Positions 9,806 to 19,090 of a DNA stretch of 64,000 nucleotides are shown in pieces. The stretch covers positions 44,179 to 108,178 of the forward strand of contig CAZIDY010000007.1 in the NCBI GenBank assembly GCA_964538505.1, given 5' to 3'. Every line of letters starts with the position of its first letter. The first letter of the stretch is position 1. Both the position numbers and the translations under genes were made by a program. A model generated the notes under the pieces. The model made no database searches, was not told the DNA's origin, and was given only the letters and a program-made list of their open reading frames with translations. The DNA is from Zeimonas sp964538505 (GTDB lineage: Bacteria; Pseudomonadota; Gammaproteobacteria; Burkholderiales; Burkholderiaceae_E).

Positions 9806-12658
9806 TCAGTCCACCTTCGGCAGCAGGACGAAGAGTCCGATGACATCCGCAGGGAGGAGAGCCTTTACGCTGTAGCGGCCGAGAGCTTCGGCGGCCTCGC
9901 GTACACGACGATGATCGGCGAGGAGCGCCTGCGCGCGTCGCTCGGCGAACGCGTCCAGCTCCGGCAGGCGCGTCGCGAGCTGGCCGAGCGCATGCGTGAC
10001 TGCGCGCTCGCGAACGTGCAGCGGCGGGTCGGAGGCAGGGACTGGAGAGAGCAGCGCAAGCGCATCGGGACCTTCGAGCGGGCTCGGACCGCCGGTCCAC
10101 GCAATGGCGGTCGCCTCTTCGACGAGAAGTGTGGTCGCCTGCTGTCCGCGCTGCGAGGTGAGCTGATGACGCAACCGCAGGAGTGCCACGAGCGTGCGCG
10201 CCGTGATGCCATCGGCTACCCAGCAGCCAACACGCCCGAGCACACCCGGATCGTTTACGTCGGCGATGGCGCCATTGCTGAGAGTGCGTTCGAGCATGGT
10301 CTCGGCAAGCACCGAGACGAGCGGGTGACTGCGTTGCACCGGGCGACAGCGCGGCGCCGGCGGATACTCGAAGTCGATATGAAGCGTGCCCTCGAGCCCC
10401 TCTACTTCGAGGCGCTCGCGCACGTCCTCGGGGAGCGCGGTAAGCGGCGTCTTGAAGCCACGACGCCCCGAGTTGCCGATGGGCTCCAGCGCCCCGCCCA
10501 GGCGCGCCAGGGCGCGCCCCGTGAAGCGCCGAACGTCCTCCTTGCCGCCGAGCGCGGCGAGGGACTTCTTCCACTCGGGGAGCACGTCCTCGGGCTTGAG
10601 GCGGCGTTGGGCAAAGACGGTCCGGTTCTTCTTCGCCTTCTCTGCTGCGTCGAGCCAGCGTGTCTCGATGGCCAGGGCCTCGTCCGGGAAGAGCGTCAAC
10701 TGGAACGCCTTGCTAGCCTTGCCGTAGTCGTGGAGCAGCACCGCTTTCATCAGCGCTTGGCTGAGGGTGTGCCCGTCATCGGGCAGGGGCACCGGCACAC
10801 CGAGCTCCTGGCGGATCTTGTCGGCCTTCTTGAGGATGACTTCGAGCACTGCGCCATCGACCGGGTTGTTTGCGCCGTAGAGCAACGTGGCGCGTACCAC
10901 GCCGCTCTTCTGGCCGAAACGGTCGACGCGACCTTCTCGCTGCTCGTGGCGGGTGGGGTTCCACGAGAGATCGTAGTGAACGACGGCGTCGAAGTGGTCC
11001 TGCAGGTTCACGCCCTCCGAGAGACAGTCGGTAGCCACGAGGATGCGCTGCTCCGCGTCACCCAGCAGCTCGACCATCTCCTTGCGCTCCTCCGAGGTCA
11101 GCTCGCCGGTAACGACCCCCAGCATGACGTTCTTGATCTTCGCCTCGATGTGCTGTCCAAGGTAGTGGGCCGTCGCGATGTAGCGGCAGAAGATGACGGG
11201 GTTGAAGCCCTCCTTCACCAACTCGGCGACGTGGTCGGTGAGAAGCTTGAGCTTCGGATCGCCGGCTTGGCCCGCGAGTTCCTCGGCCTGGGCGATGAGC
11301 GTGGAGAGCGCTTTGTCGTCGGACGCGGCGGGCGGCTCGACGTCGTCGTCGGGAAGCGCGTCGGCGGCGCCATCGAACACGCGCGCCGCGACGTCATCCT
11401 CAGCGACTTCGTCGTCGACGCCCGCGCGCATGCGGAGGGCTTGTACGGCTGCCGCGGGACTCGACGCCACACAGCGCATCAACGCTAAAGTTCCCCAGAA
11501 GTTGAGGCGCTGCTTCTTCGTGTCCTTGCCCGCAGCTGCGACGACGGAGGCGCAGTAGTCGAGGACGGCGTCGAAGAACTTCTCCCACGCGCCCGTGAGC
11601 TTGTAGGTCAGCTCCTTGGTCTCGCGCTTCGGGAAGATGTTGCCCTCCTTCCACTCGGCGATGTCGGGGCGACGGCGCTGGACGAAGTGAGCCGCGAGGC
11701 GGTCACGCAGCTTCTTATGCTCGTCACCCGACGCGCCCGAGAGGGCGGAGAAGTCAGGGTGCAAGAGTCCGAGGAGTCGGAAATAGGCGTCCTCGTCACC
11801 GCTATGCGGTGTTGCGGTGAGCATCACGAGATGCCGCGCCGCGGTCTTGTTCTCTGAAGGGCTGACGAGCCCCTTGAGCAGCTCGTAGCGCTGGTGGCGC
11901 CCCTGGCCCGTCGACGCGCAGGTGTGCGCCTCGTCGACGATGACCAGCTCGGGGCATGCGCGCAGGAACTCGGCGCGGCGCCGCTCGCCTTTGATGTAGT
12001 CGAGGCTGACGACCGTGTGTGGGTGCGTCGTGAAGATGCTCTCGCTCGGCGGGAGATTGCGTTCGAGCCGCGCGGCGCTCGCCGCCGTGACTGCGACCGG
12101 TCGCAGGTGGAACCGGCTTTCGAGCTCGGTTACCCACTGGTCCACGAGGTGCGGCGGGCAGAGCACGGCGAAGCGCTCGACGTCGCCACGGTCGAGCAGC
12201 TCGCGCGCGATGAGCGCGGCCTCGATCGTCTTGCCGACGCCGACGTCGTCGGCGATGAGCAGGCGCACCGGATCGAGCTTCAGCGCCATGAGGAGTGGCA
12301 CGAGCTGGTAGGCGCGCGGCTCGATGGCGATCTGACCGAAGCTGCGGAACGGCCCGGCGCCACGACGAAGCGACAGCACGAGGGCATCACGAAGGAGGAG
12401 CGCGGCGTCGTGACCAGCCTTCTGCGAGGGTTCGGGTTTCGGAAACGAGGCGTCGGCGACCGGTACCGTCTCGAGCGCCATGTGGATGAACGTCTGGTCC
12501 TCTTCGGAGCCCGAGACGGGGCGCACCCGCAGCACCTCGGCGTCGCTGCCTGAGAGCACGATCCACTCGCGACCGCGCGCACGCACGAGGCTGCCGGGGC
12601 TCCATCGTGCTGCGGAGTGGGATGCAGGTGGTATCGAGATCGTCCCCGTCGTGTTCAT
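9806..12658 (-). CDS. SNF2-family helicase/ATPase (DrmD-like)
   Basis: A 950-residue Swi2/Snf2 ATPase. Motif I 'DDVGVGKT' (137-144), motif II 'DEAH' (242-245), 'TATPHSGDE' (motif III region) and motif VI 'REGRVDRFGQ' are all present, so the motor should be active. The family moves along double-stranded DNA or remodels bound proteins; in class 1 DISARM the equivalent is DrmD. The start at 12658 overlaps the upstream helicase stop as ATGA (12655-12658), which rules out the 16-residue longer frame. It lies two bases from the methylase start. Confidence 0.87.
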   Translation of the reverse strand: MNTTGTISIPPASHSAARWSPGSLVRARGREWIVLSGSDAEVLRVRPVSGSEEDQTFIHMALETVPVADASFPKPEPSQKAGHDAALLLRDALVLSLRRGAGPFRSFGQIAIEPRAYQLVPLLMALKLDPVRLLIADDVGVGKTIEAALIARELLDRGDVERFAVLCPPHLVDQWVTELESRFHLRPVAVTAASAARLERNLPPSESIFTTHPHTVVSLDYIKGERRRAEFLRACPELVIVDEAHTCASTGQGRHQRYELLKGLVSPSENKTAARHLVMLTATPHSGDEDAYFRLLGLLHPDFSALSGASGDEHKKLRDRLAAHFVQRRRPDIAEWKEGNIFPKRETKELTYKLTGAWEKFFDAVLDYCASVVAAAGKDTKKQRLNFWGTLALMRCVASSPAAAVQALRMRAGVDDEVAEDDVAARVFDGAADALPDDDVEPPAASDDKALSTLIAQAEELAGQAGDPKLKLLTDHVAELVKEGFNPVIFCRYIATAHYLGQHIEAKIKNVMLGVVTGELTSEERKEMVELLGDAEQRILVATDCLSEGVNLQDHFDAVVHYDLSWNPTRHEQREGRVDRFGQKSGVVRATLLYGANNPVDGAVLEVILKKADKIRQELGVPVPLPDDGHTLSQALMKAVLLHDYGKASKAFQLTLFPDEALAIETRWLDAAEKAKKNRTVFAQRRLKPEDVLPEWKKSLAALGGKEDVRRFTGRALARLGGALEPIGNSGRRGFKTPLTALPEDVRERLEVEGLEGTLHIDFEYPPAPRCRPVQRSHPLVSVLAETMLERTLSNGAIADVNDPGVLGRVGCWVADGITARTLVALLRLRHQLTSQRGQQATTLLVEEATAIAWTGGPSPLEGPDALALLSPVPASDPPLHVRERAVTHALGQLATRLPELDAFAERRAQALLADHRRVREAAEALGRYSVKALLPADVIGLFVLLPKVD

Positions 12659-15600
12659 GCCGGCCTCCCGAGAAGCTTCGCAAGGGCCGACGTGGGCTCG
12701 GCCCACACCGCTTCGCTCTCACCCAGGACCACGACTTCGAAGCCCTTGTTCTCCAGCTTGCTCGCAAGGTCGCGGTTCTCTGCGAAGAGCGCGGCGACGT
12801 AGTGGCCGCGCCACACGAGCGCAACGGCCTGTCCATCGACCACGAGGGGCTCCGAGTCGGGTGAAGGAAGCTCGCGTCCAAGAGCGTAGGTGCGCCACGC
12901 GGACGTGAGATCGCTGCTGGCGGAGATGGAAGGCGGCGCCGTGGGCCGCCTCATGACCGGCGCTTCAAGGCCTTTGAGCCTGCCGCGTGCGAGGCGCAGC
13001 AAGAGCGCGCGGGCGTCCTCGTCGCGGCGATCGAGCTGCTCATGGTCCGGCTGGTTGAAGTACGACATCACGCAGCGGTAGCAGGCCGCGACACACGCCG
13101 TGCCGGGCTGGTCGACCAGCGTCGTCGCGACGGTCGGCAGGCCGTTCGACAGGTCGAAGTGCATGATCTCGAGCGCGTTCTTCGCCACTTCGGCAAGGCG
13201 TTCGGGCTCCGCGACCAATCGCGTGAGCACGCCGGCGCCGCCTTCGGTCGCTTCGTAGAACAGGAAGCCCGTGCGTGCGTCGCGCTGAGGCATCGGTTCG
13301 GCGAGGATCTCGCCTTCCTCGAGCTGGAACACAGCCTCGATGCCACGCAGCAACGCGTGTTGCAGCGTAGTCAGAGTGGTCTGCGAGAGCTCGGCATCGC
13401 TCGGCTGGAGCAAGAGCGCGTTCTTGCGGTCCTGCACGCTCGGAACGATCCACTGCCGTGGTGACGCGGTCGGGTCCTGGGCTTCGTCGCCTTCGTCCTC
13501 GTTCTTCGCCCAGTAGCCTGAAACAGGGTCCATCATGAACCCGAGCTGCGTGCGGTTCTTGCGACGGCGCAGCCCTTTGTTGAGGCGCGTAATGGTAGCG
13601 CCCGGCCCATACGCGAGCCGTGTGATCTCGCCTTCGTCATCGAGGGCGACGCCCCGACGCACGTCAAGCGCGTGGTCGCGCGTAGCCCACTCGAACGTGG
13701 TCTGCAGGTCGAAGCCCTGACGCTGGCGCTCCTCGTCGTTCGCGGTGATGCGCTCGGCGGGCTGCGTCGAGACGTTCTCGATGCGGTAAGTATGGTTGAC
13801 GATCTCCGCGTCACCGAGCGACGCGCCGCACGCGTGACACATCGATGCTTCGTCGGTCCAGTGGCCTGCGCCGCACGACTTGCAGATGCGGACGGTCTTC
13901 GTCGGCAAACGCACGTCCGCCGTGGCGTTAGCTTGCTGGTTCAGGGACAGCATCGCCCGCACAACGCGATACGCGCGGCCCTCGTGGTAGACGAGGCTCC
14001 TCGGTCCGAACTCCGAGAGCGCCAGAAAGCGAGGCCGCTGCAAGTACGTCTGCCGGCCGCGCCCGTCGTTGGTCGCGGGGATGTACGCCATCAGCGGCAG
14101 GCGCGGGAAATTGTAGCCCGGCAGGAAACCCTCGGTCGCAAGATAGCGGTACGTGTTGAAGTCGCTCGATGGGCTGTTCGAGTTCCGCGTGTCCGACTGG
14201 AGCAGGTTGAGCTGGTCGATGGCCTGCGCATGACGGCTCTGCGCGGCGCGCTTCTCGTTCTGAGGCGCCGAGTAGTCGTCCATGGTGCGGCGCGCGGCGT
14301 CGCGCTGCCGCTCGGCGGCGGCGAAGAGGTCGCGCCAGCGGTTGAAGGTCTCCTCGAAGCGCGTGAGCGCGCGCTCGACAACCTCGTCGGAGAAGACGTC
14401 GCGGCCCGGATACCAGGGCGCGAGCGCGGGCGAAAGGTCTTCGTCGAGAAGGTCCAGCACATGCCGGATGCGACGGCGGGCTTCGTCGGCGACCTTTGGG
14501 AGCCCCATTGGCTCCTTCACTTCCTGCTTCAGCGGGCGCCCCGTCTCCGAGAGGACGAGCAACTCGGCGATCGACGGATCGAGCGGCAGTTCCGTGCAGG
14601 CGAGCCAGACCGCCGAAAGGTGGCTCTCGACGAGGTCGCGGTTCGCAAGGTCGAGAAGCGGTGGGCGCACCTCCCCATGCACCATCGCCTTGGGGTCGCG
14701 GAAGAAGTACTGGTCGTGCGGGCTTTGCGAGGAGCTGTACGTCAGTACCAGCGCAGCCTGTCCGCTCCGGCCCGCGCGACCGCTGCGCTGAGCGTAGTTC
14801 GCGGGCGTCGGCGGGACGTTGCGAAGGTAGACGGCGTTCAGCGCGGAGATGTCCACGCCGAGCTCCATCGTTGGCGAGCAGAAGAGGACTGGCAGGAAGC
14901 GGTTGGCTTCGCCGATCTCGCGCAAGTGCTTCTCGTCGGAGCCTAGCTCCTCGCGTTCCTTCAGTCCGAAGCGGAAGCGCTTTTCGCGGACTGCGCGCTT
15001 CTCGCCGTCGACCTGCGCGGTGTGCTCGCGCGCCTCAAAACCGAACAGCGGGTGAACGGGCTCGCGCAGTGTGAATGCGAGGTTCGCGTAGAAGTCGCGG
15101 AAGAACGCGTTCTCGTTCGGGTGATTTGGGTCGACGTCAGGCCTGCCGCGCTTGAACAGCACGCAGGCGTCGTTCAGGCGAAAGCCGGTCTGGTCGCCGA
15201 ACGGGGTGACTTCCTCGGACACGAGCCCGTGGGTGACGGCTGCCTTGAGCAGCGCCTCGATGAGCGTGTCGAAGTCTCTGGACTTCAGTGCGCGCACCGC
15301 CGAGGGCTCCGACCAGAGCCTGCGGCCATCCGGCTCCTGCGACGTGCGCGTCCCGCGCGACGACTTGAGCAGCTTGCCGAGCGAGCTGCGCGAGCCGCCG
15401 CGCACGATGAGGTCCTCGTCGCGGAGGCTCGTGCCTTTGCGCGGCGGTGGCGCGATGAGGAGCCAGCGCGCCTTGCGCGGTTTCTCGTCGTTGCCGAAGC
15501 CCCAGGGCACGCGGAGGCGACTGTGAGACTTCTGAAGCATCTGCTCGATGACGGTGGGGTCGAGCACCTGGCTGCGGATCGCCATCCACTTGCGCAGGTG

Positions 15601-17988
15601 GTCGAACACCTCGGTGTAAACCGCCTTGCGCACGGCGGGCGACGCGAGTCGAAGGACGTCGGGCGCGGTTGCGAACAGCTCCTCGTCCGAGGCGAGGTCA
15701 TCGATGCCGAGGTACTCGACGTCGACGAGCCCGAGTTGCTCGAGGTTCGGGTTCGTGTAGCGCCAGCCGCGACGCTGATCGAACCAGACGCGGTACGAGA
15801 GCACCTGCCGGAGCGCGCTCTCGGCCTCCTGGAGGTTGAAGCCTTTGAGCGACGGCTCGAGGAGCCATTCGGTGCGCAGCTCCGTGGCGGGGCGATCGAA
15901 GCCGAGCGCGCGCTGCTGCGCCGCGCCGAGTTCGTCGCTGCGCAGCCCCTTGTCGCCCGCCACGTCGAGCGCGCCGAGGAAGGCGGCGCGGATGAGGCTC
16001 ACGAACAGGAAGTCGTTGAAATGCCCCGACTGGAGCGCCGCGTCCTGGCGGTTGTCGGTGAAGCCGAGAAGCTTGCGCGTGTGCGTCGGGAGCTCCGAGT
16101 CCTTACCGTGCATCCAGCGGAGGGCGCTCGAGACGAGCACCGTGGTCGCCGAGCTTCGGCCTTCCGCCGAGAGCGACGCGAGTCGCGTGCGATCACGGGC
16201 CGAGGTGCTGTGCGTTGCCCCGCAGCGAAGGCAGAAGCGGAAGCGGCCAGGGATGAACCACGCCTTCGCGCCCGAGCCCACCTTGCCGTTCGGCGCGATG
16301 CTGACCTCGCGCACGCGCGCGGCTCGGTAGTGGCTTTTGATGCGCGGGTTGCCAGCGGAATCGAAGTCGAGCCAGGTCTCCGGGTAGTCCTCCTCACGAT
16401 CGGCGAAGGTGAACTCGGCGTCGCGCGCGTGGAGTGTGATGAAACCGAACACCTCGCGGTCGGGCGACTCTTCCTCCTCGCCCTCGGGCTCATCGTCCGA
16501 CTTCGCCGGTGCGGCGTCGTCAATGTCGCGAGCGAGGAACTTCCGTTCGCCGTCCTCGGAGACGAAGCGGACCGGGTGGTACTCATGCCCGCACTCGCGG
16601 CAGAAGTGGACCGGGTACAGGCGCTTGCCGGGATCGCCGGGAAGATACTGCTGGCCCTCGACGGTCACCGAGCGCTTGCCCGGCGGCTCGAACGTCGCGA
16701 ACGCATGGCCCGCGCCCGAGATGAACTGGTGCAGCTTGAACGCGAAGAAGCTCCGATGAGATGCCGACTCGTTTGCGGTGCGGCCCGCCTCGGGGAGGCT
16801 CGACACGAGGAGCAGCGTGCGGAGCGCGTCCTCGCACGCCCGCTCGTCACGTCCTGCCTCGGCGGCCAGCTCGCGGGCCGCCTCGTCGAGGGTGCGCGGT
16901 CGCGCGCGGTGCCACGCCGGGTTCGCGTCCGTCGTCGTGATGCCGAGACGCGTTTCGGTCCAGATGGCGAGCGGGTGGCTCTTGAGCGCGTCGTCGGTGA
17001 TGTTCGACGGGATGCCGGCATCGATGGCCGTCCCAAGTGAGCTCTTCACCGACTCGGCGCGCTTCGACTTGTCGGTGACGCGCTCGAGCTCCTCGATGAT
17101 GACGTGGCTCGGATCGACCGCCGTCGAGAAGAGCTTGGAGGCGACGCCGGCGACGACCTCCTGCTTGTTCCTCGCGGTGCCTTCGCTGGCCATCGTCGCC
17201 GACGTGCCGATGCACTGGAGCTTCTCGGGCGATAGGCGTTCGCGGACGCGGCGCACGAGCAGCGCGACGTCGGCGCCCTGGCGGCCTCGGTACGTGTGCA
17301 GCTCGTCGAGCACCAGGAAGCGTAGTCCCTGGCAATTGCCGATCACCTTGCGGTCGAGCTCGTCCTGCCGCGTCATCAGCAGTTCGAGCATCATGAAGTT
17401 GGTCAGCAGGATGTCGGGCGGGTTCTCGGCGATGCTTCGACGCTTCTCACTGTCCTCCTGACCCGTGTAGCGTTCGAAGGTGATGGGCTTCTCGCCCTGG
17501 ACGTTCGCGACGAACTTGTCGAGCTCCTCGAGCTGGCTGTTGGCCAGCGCGTTCATCGGGTAAATGATGATCGCCCGCGTGCGGCAAGCGGCGCTCGCGC
17601 GCTTCTCGGCGAGGACGGCGCTGACGATCGGGATGAAGAAGCAGAGCGATTTGCCCGAGCCCGTGCCCGTGGTGACGACGTAGCTCTCGCCCTGCGAGGC
17701 GAGGATGATGGCCTGCTCCTGGTGCTTGTAGAGCGAGAGCGGGGCTCCGTCCGCGCGGAAGATGTCGGCCGTGCGGGGATCGAGGGCGCCGTTCGAGATA
17801 AGCGTCTCGAGGTTCAGCCCGCGCTTGTAGCTCGGGTTGATCTGCAGGAGCGGGTCCGGCCAGAAGCGACCTTCCGAGTAGATCGCCTCGACCTGGGAGC
17901 GGATGTCTTCCGCATGGATCGTCGTGAACGACGTCGCAAACTTCCGGTACTCGCTGATGATCGAATCACGCAGCGAGAAGATGTCCAT
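12655..17988 (-). CDS. Giant DEAD/DEAH helicase with C-terminal DUF1998 region (DrmA-DrmB-like fusion)
   Basis: A 1777-residue protein. The N-terminal helicase lobe has motif I 'TGTGSGKS' (107-114) and motif II 'DELH' (228-231). The second lobe has 'ELGVDI' and motif VI 'YAQRSGRAGRSG'. Several Cys pairs follow: 'CRECGHEYH', 'CLRCG', 'CKSCG...CHACG'. The last 250 residues hold the DUF1998 signature 'CYRCVMSYFNQPDH'. In DISARM these two parts are separate proteins, DrmA (helicase) and DrmB (DUF1998); here they are one chain. The distant relative MrfA/YprA is much shorter. The start lies 11 bases after the HTH gene stop behind an AGGAG site. Confidence 0.85.
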   Translation of the reverse strand: MDIFSLRDSIISEYRKFATSFTTIHAEDIRSQVEAIYSEGRFWPDPLLQINPSYKRGLNLETLISNGALDPRTADIFRADGAPLSLYKHQEQAIILASQGESYVVTTGTGSGKSLCFFIPIVSAVLAEKRASAACRTRAIIIYPMNALANSQLEELDKFVANVQGEKPITFERYTGQEDSEKRRSIAENPPDILLTNFMMLELLMTRQDELDRKVIGNCQGLRFLVLDELHTYRGRQGADVALLVRRVRERLSPEKLQCIGTSATMASEGTARNKQEVVAGVASKLFSTAVDPSHVIIEELERVTDKSKRAESVKSSLGTAIDAGIPSNITDDALKSHPLAIWTETRLGITTTDANPAWHRARPRTLDEAARELAAEAGRDERACEDALRTLLLVSSLPEAGRTANESASHRSFFAFKLHQFISGAGHAFATFEPPGKRSVTVEGQQYLPGDPGKRLYPVHFCRECGHEYHPVRFVSEDGERKFLARDIDDAAPAKSDDEPEGEEEESPDREVFGFITLHARDAEFTFADREEDYPETWLDFDSAGNPRIKSHYRAARVREVSIAPNGKVGSGAKAWFIPGRFRFCLRCGATHSTSARDRTRLASLSAEGRSSATTVLVSSALRWMHGKDSELPTHTRKLLGFTDNRQDAALQSGHFNDFLFVSLIRAAFLGALDVAGDKGLRSDELGAAQQRALGFDRPATELRTEWLLEPSLKGFNLQEAESALRQVLSYRVWFDQRRGWRYTNPNLEQLGLVDVEYLGIDDLASDEELFATAPDVLRLASPAVRKAVYTEVFDHLRKWMAIRSQVLDPTVIEQMLQKSHSRLRVPWGFGNDEKPRKARWLLIAPPPRKGTSLRDEDLIVRGGSRSSLGKLLKSSRGTRTSQEPDGRRLWSEPSAVRALKSRDFDTLIEALLKAAVTHGLVSEEVTPFGDQTGFRLNDACVLFKRGRPDVDPNHPNENAFFRDFYANLAFTLREPVHPLFGFEAREHTAQVDGEKRAVREKRFRFGLKEREELGSDEKHLREIGEANRFLPVLFCSPTMELGVDISALNAVYLRNVPPTPANYAQRSGRAGRSGQAALVLTYSSSQSPHDQYFFRDPKAMVHGEVRPPLLDLANRDLVESHLSAVWLACTELPLDPSIAELLVLSETGRPLKQEVKEPMGLPKVADEARRRIRHVLDLLDEDLSPALAPWYPGRDVFSDEVVERALTRFEETFNRWRDLFAAAERQRDAARRTMDDYSAPQNEKRAAQSRHAQAIDQLNLLQSDTRNSNSPSSDFNTYRYLATEGFLPGYNFPRLPLMAYIPATNDGRGRQTYLQRPRFLALSEFGPRSLVYHEGRAYRVVRAMLSLNQQANATADVRLPTKTVRICKSCGAGHWTDEASMCHACGASLGDAEIVNHTYRIENVSTQPAERITANDEERQRQGFDLQTTFEWATRDHALDVRRGVALDDEGEITRLAYGPGATITRLNKGLRRRKNRTQLGFMMDPVSGYWAKNEDEGDEAQDPTASPRQWIVPSVQDRKNALLLQPSDAELSQTTLTTLQHALLRGIEAVFQLEEGEILAEPMPQRDARTGFLFYEATEGGAGVLTRLVAEPERLAEVAKNALEIMHFDLSNGLPTVATTLVDQPGTACVAACYRCVMSYFNQPDHEQLDRRDEDARALLLRLARGRLKGLEAPVMRRPTAPPSISASSDLTSAWRTYALGRELPSPDSEPLVVDGQAVALVWRGHYVAALFAENRDLASKLENKGFEVVVLGESEAVWAEPTSALAKLLGRPA

Positions 17989-17999
17989 GCTCCTGCCTC

Positions 18000-18218
18000 T
18001 CACGAAGGTCTCCTCTTGCTCTTGGTCGCCTTGCTCTTCGAGGCGACATCTGTGCCGCCAGCGCGGACCCACGCGTCAACCTCGGAAAGCTTGAACTTCC
18101 AGAGGCGGCCGATCTTGTGCGCTGGGAGTCCACGCCCCTCGATCCAGCGGTAGATCGAGTCCTGCGTCACTCCCAGGTGCTTGGCAACCTCGTCGACCGA
18201 GGACCAGGGTTCTGTCAT
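18000..18218 (-). CDS. Excisionase/MerR-type HTH DNA-binding protein
   Basis: A 72-residue protein dominated by the helix-turn-helix of the 'excisionase family' DNA-binding domain: 'SSVDEVAKHLGVTQDSIYRW' followed by 'GLPAHKIGRLWKFKLSEVDAW'. The C-terminus is basic (K/R/S-rich). I chose the ATG at 18218 because GGAG lies nine bases ahead of it; an ATG five codons earlier (18233) is possible but has no ribosome site. It is the first gene of the island and directly precedes the helicase. Small HTH genes in this place often act as transcriptional regulators of BREX- or DISARM-type operons; that role is inferred. Confidence 0.8.
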   Translation of the reverse strand: MTEPWSSVDEVAKHLGVTQDSIYRWIEGRGLPAHKIGRLWKFKLSEVDAWVRAGGTDVASKSKATKSKRRPS

Positions 18219-18488
18219 CTCGAACTGCTCCATGGGCACACGTCTTCTCACGCGGCGGTATCGTAAGACGGTGGCGTCGGGAAAAGCGGGAGATAGTCGG
18301 CTAAAGTAGGTTTTGGCGCTCCTGCGTGGTGCGTTGAGCCCCGTGCCCCCATCGCCGCCGCAGGGTGTGCGCGAGGTGAGCTGGTACGCGGGCCGGGCAA
18401 GGGTACGGAGTGAATGCCGGCTGCCGGCTGTCAGCGGTACTCCAATAATCCCCACCTGTGACGTCAGCGGCATGCTGCCGGCCAGAGG

Positions 18489-18740
18489 GTGTCGGCGATC
18501 GCATGCGAGTTGCAACTGGACCGCAAGACGGTGAGAAGCTGCCTGAAGCGCGAGCACTGGGCGCCATACCAGCGGTCGATCCGACGGCCGTCGATGCTCG
18601 ATGCGCATCGAGAGTGGTTGGAGATCCGAGCGCCGCAAGTCAATTTCTCGGCTCGCATCCTGTTCCAGGAACTGCGGGCGCAGCGAGGTTTCACCGGCTG
18701 CTACGAGTTGGTGAAGGTGGCGGTGGAGATTTCACTCTGA
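18489..18740 (+). pseudogene. IS21-family transposase (istA) remnant
   Basis: An 83-codon frame with clear IstA wording: 'ELQLDRKTVRSCLKREHW' corresponds to the N-terminal HTH, and 'FSARILFQELRAQRGFTGCY' is the hallmark segment before the catalytic core. The frame stops soon after 'VKVAV', so the DDE core and IstB are missing, and the extreme N-terminus is also absent. It is a broken fragment, not a working element, left at the edge of the defence island. Confidence 0.75.
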
Positions 18741-19061
18741 TGCGATTCAGCTCAGAGGCACGGTACTTCAGGGGCGACGAGTCTTTCCCCCGGTGATGGT
18801 CGATTGATCGTCGCCGTCGGTAGCAAGCTGGCTTGGGAAAGCAGATCAGCGTATCGCTCGATGTGCAAGCGCTCCGCTGTCGCCGCGATCGTTGCGACGT
18901 GCGTGATGCCGCCCAATCGACGACCGCAGTGGCGTGGCCTGGTATGCCGCGCCAAGCAACCATCAGCGGTTCTGGTCACCGGTATCGAACCGCGCCTATA
19001 GCGACGGATCGATCAGCTGGAGAACCCGGCGAACCGCCTCTAAAGCCACGCTCGCGTCGAG

Positions 19062-19079
19062 AACCGTGGTCTGACCCCG
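19062..19079. repeat. REP-like half-site shared with the yoeB-pilQ palindrome
   Basis: The 18 bases 'aaccgtggtctgaccccg' occur here and again inside the perfect palindrome at 29496-29555. Both copies lie 11-12 bases beyond the 3' end of a minus-strand core gene (gltD here, pilQ there). Here only one arm is present, so no hairpin of this type can form. Such 'ggtctgacccc' words are often seen as dispersed repeats in betaproteobacteria; the family name is not known to me. Confidence 0.6.
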
Positions 19080-19090
19080 GTTTTACGCCC

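Larger units (their letters stand above)
18234..19090. other. Gene-free junction between defence island and gltD
   Basis: About 860 bases with no intact gene. It presumably carries the island promoter (reading left) near 18240-18330, although I see no strong -35/-10 pair. It also holds an IS21 remnant (18489-18740) and a repeat next to gltD (19062-19079). Between about 18741 and 19060 only short open frames occur on either strand and I recognise none of them. The mixture looks like decayed mobile DNA marking the island edge. Confidence 0.6.

Noticed and set aside
9804..10574. Open frame extending the methylase 257 codons upstream
   Set aside because: It lies wholly inside the SNF2 gene in another frame and is Arg/Ala-rich; the ATG at 9803 gives the family N-terminus.
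5436..18218. BREX, Dnd or type I restriction system
   Set aside because: No PglZ, BrxL or BrxC, no Dnd sulfur genes, no HsdS specificity subunit; the helicase plus DUF1998 plus SNF2 set fits DISARM better.
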